The notes under the pieces were generated by a model. The model searched no databases and was not told the DNA's origin. It saw nothing but the letters and a program-made list of their open reading frames with translations. Of a stretch of 9,705 bases of DNA, positions 6,340 to 9,705 are shown in pieces. This DNA comes from an uncultured Atopobiaceae bacterium. Lineage in GTDB: Bacteria > Actinomycetota > Coriobacteriia > Coriobacteriales > Atopobiaceae. Both the position numbers and the translations under genes were made by a program. The first letter of the stretch is position 1; each line of letters starts with the position of its first letter. The stretch is taken from assembly GCA_944321005.1 (NCBI GenBank), contig CALUJT010000066.1, positions 1-9,705 on the forward strand, read 5' to 3'.

Positions 6340-7344
6340 TTAGCGCGGCACGCGGTCGTTGTTGATGGGTTCGTAGAAGAGGCGGGCGACCTCGGCCGGG
6401 TCGCGGGTCTGGCCGAGCGCCCACATGGTCTTTGCCACGAGGGCCTCGGTGGACATGTCGTCGCCCTTGAGGATGCCGTCCTTCTGGGCGTAGGCGTGAC
6501 CGACCTCGTAGACGCCGAGGTCGAGACCCTCCTCGGGCACCTGCGTGGTCACCACGAGGGTGCGGCCCGAGTCCACCCAGTCGAAGATCGCCTCCTGGTA
6601 GGAGCCGTCGTGGTCGGGGATGCCTCCGATGCCGAAGGTCTCGAGGATTACCGCGTCGTAGTCGCGGCGCAGGAGGTCGAAGATGCTCGGGCGCAGCTCG
6701 GGCGTGAGCTTGAGCACGATCACGCGCTCGTTCAGGGTGTCGTAGAAGCGCGGCGCCCCGCCGTTCTTCTCGGCAAGGGGGGCGCCGGCAGGACGTACGA
6801 TTCTGCCGCCTCGGATGTAGGCCACCGAGGGGTAGTTCATGCTCGTGAACGCGTTGAAGCTCATGGTGCGCTGCTTGTGGGCGCGCGTCCCGCAGATGGC
6901 CTTGCCTCCGAAGACCACGTTGACGTCGCGGCTCTGGTCGTCGCAGGCATAGAGGACGCTGTGGTAGATGTTGAGCTTGGCGTCTGTGAAGGGGTTTGCC
7001 ATGGGCTGCTGGGAGCCCGTGAGCACGATGGGCTTCTCGCTCGCGCGAACGAGGTAGGAGAGGGCGGCGGCGGTGTAGGCCATCGTGTCGGTGCCGTGCA
7101 GGATGACGAAGCCGTCGTAGTCATCGTAGGCGTCGCGGACGGAGCGCGCGATCTCCAGCCAGTCGCGCGGGCGCATGTTGGTGCTGTCGATGTTCATGGG
7201 CTGGACAAAGTCCAGCTCGCAGAGGGTGTCGAGCAGGGGCACCTGACGCGCGAGCTCGGGGCCCGTCATGGTTGGGGCCAGACCGGAGCCGTCCTCTGTG
7301 GAGGCTATGGTTCCGCCGGTGGCGATCATGAGAACCCGCTTCAT
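6340..7344 (-). CDS. ansA: L-asparaginase, type I (cytosolic)
   Basis: The product has 334 residues, the usual length for type I asparaginase, and has no signal peptide, so it should act in the cytoplasm. It hydrolyses L-asparagine to aspartate and ammonia. Both family signatures are present: ATGGTIAS with the nucleophile Thr12 at the N-terminus, and HGTDTMAYTA with Thr85 and Asp86. Lys157 in AHKQRT is the likely catalytic Lys. A conserved Ser/Asn-rich stretch (MSFNAFTS) follows, and the smaller C-terminal domain starts around residue 205. The ATG overlaps the stop of the upstream HAD gene as ATGA, so the two are translated from one mRNA. Some asparaginases also use glutamine, and sequence alone does not decide this. 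Transcription converges with that of the plus-strand cluster. Confidence 0.93.
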   Translation of the reverse strand: MKRVLMIATGGTIASTEDGSGLAPTMTGPELARQVPLLDTLCELDFVQPMNIDSTNMRPRDWLEIARSVRDAYDDYDGFVILHGTDTMAYTAAALSYLVRASEKPIVLTGSQQPMANPFTDAKLNIYHSVLYACDDQSRDVNVVFGGKAICGTRAHKQRTMSFNAFTSMNYPSVAYIRGGRIVRPAGAPLAEKNGGAPRFYDTLNERVIVLKLTPELRPSIFDLLRRDYDAVILETFGIGGIPDHDGSYQEAIFDWVDSGRTLVVTTQVPEEGLDLGVYEVGHAYAQKDGILKGDDMSTEALVAKTMWALGQTRDPAEVARLFYEPINNDRVPR

Positions 7345-8171
7345 GCGCGCTCGCCTCCCAGGAGAAAGCGGCGGATGGCCTCGGCGCAGCCGTCGTGGTC
7401 GTTGTCCGCCACGACGACGTCCGCCTCGGCGAGCGCCTCCTCGGTGGCGTTGCCCATCGCCACGCCGAGGCCGGCGACGCGCAGCATGGGGAGGTCGTTC
7501 TCCGCGTCGCCCACGGCGATGGTGGCCTCGCGGGGGATGCCGAGGAGCTCGGCCAGGGCAAGGAGCCCGGAGCCCTTGGTCGCCCCGGCGGGCGAGAACT
7601 CGATGCTCGCGTCCTCGGAGTAGGCGATCTCCACGGGAAGGCTCTCGGTGCGCTCGCGCAGCCCGTCGCGCGCCGCGGGGTCGGCGAGGTGGAAGATGAA
7701 CTTCTGGACGCTCGTGGCGGGATCGAGCAGCTTTGCCATGACGTCCTCGACGGGCGTCGCGGTCGCGTCGTAGAGGCCGCGGTAGACGCCCATGCGGTAA
7801 TGGTCCATTCGCTCGAGGTGGGAGGTCTGGCAGTACATCTCCGCCCCGGAGAAGACGTCGGTCATGGCGTCGTCGTCCCCGAGGGCGTCCACTGCGGCGG
7901 CGATGGTCTCGTGCCCGAAGGAGCTCGTGGAGAGGACGCGGTGCTCCTCGATGTCGTAGAGCACGGTGCCGTTGCAGCAGATCGCGTAGCGCACGTGCCC
8001 GAAGCTCGCATGGTCCAGCTCTATCATCTTGGGACTGCGCCCGGAGCAGATGGCAACGACCTTTCCCGCCGCCACCGCGTCGTCGATGGCCTGCGTGGAG
8101 GACGGGAGCACGCGCTTTTCCGTGTCCAGCAGCGTCCCGTCCATGTCAAAGGCTATGAGCTGGTAGTCCAC
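7341..8171 (-). CDS. Cof-type HAD-IIB family phosphatase
   Basis: The 276-residue soluble HAD hydrolase shows all four motifs. Motif I is DMDGTLLD, with nucleophile D9 and acid/base D11. Motif II is Ser43 in SGR, motif III is Lys199, and motif IV is GDAENDLPML with D222 and D226 binding magnesium. The C2 (IIB) cap lies between motifs II and III at about residues 85-190. Family members such as Cof and YidA dephosphorylate sugar phosphates or cofactors such as FMN and PLP precursors; the substrate cannot be read from the sequence. Translation starts at GTG 8169-8171, supported by GAGGAGAG on the minus strand at about 8175-8182, and no ATG fits better. It is the first gene of a two-gene operon with asparaginase (ATGA overlap). 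A functional link between the two products is not evident. Confidence 0.92.
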   Translation of the reverse strand: MDYQLIAFDMDGTLLDTEKRVLPSSTQAIDDAVAAGKVVAICSGRSPKMIELDHASFGHVRYAICCNGTVLYDIEEHRVLSTSSFGHETIAAAVDALGDDDAMTDVFSGAEMYCQTSHLERMDHYRMGVYRGLYDATATPVEDVMAKLLDPATSVQKFIFHLADPAARDGLRERTESLPVEIAYSEDASIEFSPAGATKGSGLLALAELLGIPREATIAVGDAENDLPMLRVAGLGVAMGNATEEALAEADVVVADNDHDGCAEAIRRFLLGGERA

Positions 8172-8198
8172 CGTCTCTCCTCTCGTTCGAACAGAGAA

Positions 8199-8229
8199 AG
8201 GATACCCCGAGCGCGGCCGGGAGTGTCGG
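8199..8229 (-). promoter_or_regulatory. Possible promoter of the HAD-asparaginase operon
   Basis: On the minus strand a -10-like TATCCT (8204 to 8199) lies about 28 bases before the GTG start. A weak -35-like CCGACA (8229 to 8224) stands 19 bases further upstream. The palindromic element 8234-8329 ends just outside it. Both boxes deviate from consensus, so this is a tentative call based mainly on position. Confidence 0.3.
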
Positions 8230-8233
8230 CGGG

Positions 8234-8329
8234 CGCGGCTCTATTTCGGTCGACCATACAACACCCCTTCCGAAAGCCTCCTGACGGCAATTCGGGCAGG
8301 GTGTTGTATGGTCGACCGAAATAGCCGCG
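8234..8329 (-). repeat. Palindromic repeat element, copy A (minus orientation)
   Basis: The main stem is 25 perfect base pairs (8242-8266 with 8299-8323). It continues outward, after a 2-base bulge, with CGCGGC/GCCGCG (8234-8239 with 8324-8329), and inward with CCGAA/TTCGG. On the minus strand the 64-base core 8314-8251 matches the plus strand at 9363-9426 at 59 positions, including the asymmetric centre, so the two are inverted copies of one element. It sits between the divergent HAD operon and nuclease gene, beside a weak promoter. No transposase is attached. MITE-like element, REP-like element or protein-binding cruciform are all possible. Confidence 0.85.
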
Positions 8330-8401
8330 CTGCCGTTAAGGGCAGATAGCTCTACAACTAATATTCTTACAATTGTCACTTTATAGCCAAATCAAAACAT
8401 A

Positions 8402-8407
8402 TATACT
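8402..8407 (+). promoter_or_regulatory. -10 box TATACT for a leaderless nuclease mRNA
   Basis: TATACT ends 7 bases before ATG 8415, so transcription would start at or next to the ATG. No Shine-Dalgarno sequence is present upstream, which agrees with a leaderless mRNA, a common arrangement in Actinobacteria. A TTGTCA at 8373-8378 is too far away (23 bases) for a standard -35. The surrounding 8340-8414 is clearly AT-rich compared with the rest of the window. Confidence 0.45.
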
Positions 8408-8414
8408 ATCCAGT

Positions 8415-9356
8415 ATGGTTGCTATTACAGACATAACAGCATTAAGTCTTTGGGCTCATAATGGGCTTAAGAAATGGCTGGACGCTCCCATGTCCGGTAA
8501 CGGGTTAGGCTGGTCGGCCGCATCTGCGAGCGAACTCTGGGGATGCGGCCTCGAAGAGCTGGGCATACGTGCCACCAAGGCCCATCCCGTACATATTCTG
8601 GTGGACTGCCAGGAACATAGGATTCAGTCCCAGCTGGTTAAGAATCACGTTTGGACGGGAACTCTGCCAGCAGGGTCTCTCTATCGTCTGGCTCCGGGAG
8701 TTCTTCTGGCGTCACCAGGGCTCTGCGTGCTTCAGGCTGCCGCGAGCTCCGGCATTCCACGTGCTGCCGCGGTGGCGATGGAGTGCATGGGTCGGTATGG
8801 CTGCGTTACTGACGAGAGGGAGTTTCTCAAGAGAGATCCTCTGCTCTCTCGCGAGGAGCTGCGGGGGTATCTTGACGGAGTGAAGGTCGGAAGCTGGGCA
8901 AGGAGGGCGCGTCGCGCTCTCGACCTTGCGCTGGAGAACAGCCGTTCTCCGCTGGAGACTAGGGCGGCGCTGACCCTCACGCTGCCTGTGGCGCTTGGAG
9001 GCTACGCTCTCCCTCGTCCCGAGATGAATCACCTTATCGTCCCGCGGGCAGAAGATTACCCCTACAGCCAGTATGCACAATACGAAGTTGACATGTGCTG
9101 GCCAGAGAGGAGAACGGTCATAGAGGTTGATAGCTATGAGTTTCACCTGAACAAGGACAAGCTCGACACCGATGCCAAGAAGAGGAATTCGCTCAAGGCC
9201 ATGGGCTGGGCCGTCTCTTCGGTGACTGCGGGACAGCTTTCAGGCGATGCTCTTGACGTTCTTGTTCGTCAGATATCCAGGGATCTTGGCGTGTCTGGCG
9301 GAAGCCCGCCTCCGGGGCGTCGGGACGCGCTTGTTGACAGGCTATCCTCTTCATAA
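8415..9356 (+). CDS. Predicted PD-(D/E)XK (DUF559-like) nuclease with AbiEi-like N-terminal half
   Basis: The product has 313 residues from ATG 8415. An in-frame TTG at 8373 would add 14 residues but lies upstream of the proposed -10 box. The C-terminal part (about 176-290) has the pattern of DUF559/Vsr-like endonucleases: SPLE (E181), then D226 in YEVDMCWP, E237-V-D239 in VIEVDSYEFHL, and RNSLKAMGW (257-265). These fit the acidic metal-binding residues of the PD-(D/E)XK fold. The N-terminal part (about 35-125), including LPAGSLYRLAPGVLLASPGLCVLQAAA, resembles the AbiEi-like proteins that carry DUF559 tails in actinobacteria. The first codons are AT-rich, unlike the neighbours. Palindromic repeats of one family bracket the gene, the downstream one beginning right after TAA. 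No partner toxin or methylase is adjacent. Function might be nucleic-acid cleavage in defence or mobility; this is inference from motifs only. Confidence 0.75.
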   Translation: MVAITDITALSLWAHNGLKKWLDAPMSGNGLGWSAASASELWGCGLEELGIRATKAHPVHILVDCQEHRIQSQLVKNHVWTGTLPAGSLYRLAPGVLLASPGLCVLQAAASSGIPRAAAVAMECMGRYGCVTDEREFLKRDPLLSREELRGYLDGVKVGSWARRARRALDLALENSRSPLETRAALTLTLPVALGGYALPRPEMNHLIVPRAEDYPYSQYAQYEVDMCWPERRTVIEVDSYEFHLNKDKLDTDAKKRNSLKAMGWAVSSVTAGQLSGDALDVLVRQISRDLGVSGGSPPPGRRDALVDRLSSS

Positions 9357-9432
9357 AGTTGCCGACCATACAACACCCCGCCCGAATTGCTGTCAGGCGG
9401 CTTTCGGGCGGGGTGTTGTATGGTCGGCAACT
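9357..9432 (+). repeat. Palindromic repeat element, copy B (plus orientation), also likely bidirectional terminator
   Basis: Thirty perfect base pairs (9357-9386 with 9403-9432) begin at the base after the nuclease stop codon. The 16-base centre can add a small inner stem (GCT/GGC at 9389-9391 and 9399-9401). The core 9363-9426 is 59/64 identical to the inverted copy at 8251-8314. The outer ends (AGTTGC with GCAACT) differ from copy A but are fully paired. It lies between convergent genes, 19 bases from the UPF0371 stop, so it could stop transcription from both sides, although there is no U tract on either strand. Confidence 0.87.
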
Positions 9433-9451
9433 CTATAGGGGAGGATGCCCC

Positions 9452-9705
9452 TTAGCGGTGGTAGTACGTGTGGCGCTCGTACTTGGGCTCGCAGCAGACG
9501 TTGATGCCCAGGTTGCGATAGGTGCGCTTGTCCGCCTCGGAGAGGATGACGGAGAAGTAGGCGTCGCAGCCGGCAAGCTGCTCGAGCGCGTCCACGGTGG
9601 CCTCGGCCTGGTCATTGGTGGCCGAGGAGAGCGAGAGCGCGATGAGCATCTCGTCGGAGTGCAGGCGCGGGTTGCGGCTGCGCAGGTGCTCGGTCTTGAG
9701 GTGGC
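9452..9705 (-). CDS. UPF0371 (DUF1846) family protein, C-terminal fragment (5' end outside window)
   Basis: The minus-strand frame is open from the window edge to TAA at 9454-9452, giving 83 visible residues of a protein that is usually about 500 long. The fragment has the conserved end of the family: KNPRLH-like RNPRLHSDE, then LIALSLSSATN, AGCDAYFSVILSEADKRTYRNLGINVCCEPKY, and the terminal YYHR. The Met at 9649 is internal, because the homologous sequence continues upstream of it to the window edge. The family occurs in Firmicutes and Coriobacteriia; structures are known from structural genomics but the function is not established. It converges with the nuclease gene, with the palindrome 9357-9432 between them. 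Confidence 0.85.
   Translation of the reverse strand, partial: HLKTEHLRSRNPRLHSDEMLIALSLSSATNDQAEATVDALEQLAGCDAYFSVILSEADKRTYRNLGINVCCEPKYERHTYYHR

Noticed and set aside
3824..6424. An 866-codon minus-strand ORF opposite the CPBP and membrane-protein genes.
   Set aside because: It is rich in His, Arg and Gly, shows no family motif, and is antisense to two genes with good start sites and recognisable features. High G+C produces such long shadow frames.
6325..7623. A 432-codon plus-strand ORF opposite the asparaginase and HAD genes.
   Set aside because: It is the antisense shadow of two well-supported enzymes with catalytic motifs, has low-complexity composition and no motif of its own.
8234..9432. 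A CRISPR array or an attC/integron structure formed by the palindromes.
   Set aside because: There are only two copies, in opposite orientation, about a kilobase apart, with a gene between them. There are no regular spacers, no cas genes and no integrase.
8234..9432. A classical IS element or composite transposon with target-site duplications.
   Set aside because: No transposase motif is present, and no convincing direct repeat was found at the outer borders. A shared CTCTAT near both ends is too short and not symmetrically placed.

Overview
The window is GC-rich, densely coded bacterial DNA. High G+C, GCG-GTACAAT-like -10 boxes, the UPF0371/DUF1846 gene and an AbiEi/DUF559-like nuclease gene suggest an anaerobic actinobacterium of the class Coriobacteriia (Olsenella/Atopobium/Collinsella type). 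This placement is inferred from gene content and composition, not from a marker gene.

Layout. Positions 1-468 are the C-terminal half of an L-lactate/L-2-hydroxyacid dehydrogenase, followed by a strong hairpin (493-526) and a separate 31-bp perfect inverted repeat (548-648). A promoter with a run of nine G between its -35 and -10 boxes then drives a plus-strand cluster. It encodes an ABC ATPase (757-1557), its 597-residue membrane partner (1557-3350, TGATG overlap), a CPBP-family intramembrane protease (3407-4315) and a 576-residue membrane-anchored protein of unknown function (4349-6079). Close spacing suggests these four genes act at the membrane together, perhaps in peptide export, processing or immunity, but no substrate peptide is visible.

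The 260-bp gap 6080-6339 lies between convergent genes and has no credible ORF. It holds two copies of one structured element in opposite orientation (6095-6182 minus, 6203-6314 plus). They share two conserved sequence blocks but have different, internally complementary outer stems and different apical hairpins. This pattern fits a structured RNA or REP/BIME-like DNA element, and I do not recognise the family.

On the minus strand, a Cof-type HAD phosphatase (7341-8171) and a cytosolic type I L-asparaginase (6340-7344) form an ATGA-overlapped operon.

From 8234 to 9432 lies an accessory-looking unit. A PD-(D/E)XK/DUF559-like nuclease gene (8415-9356) with an AT-rich, apparently leaderless start is bracketed by two palindromic elements (8234-8329 and 9357-9432). 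These are copies of one another in opposite orientation, 59 of 64 bases identical over the core, with unrelated but perfectly paired outer stem ends. The window ends in the C-terminus of a UPF0371 (DUF1846) protein on the minus strand (9452-9705).

The two most notable observations are the two families of inverted, structure-conserved repeat elements, one of them tied to a nuclease gene. The G9 tract in the transporter promoter is a further candidate switch.
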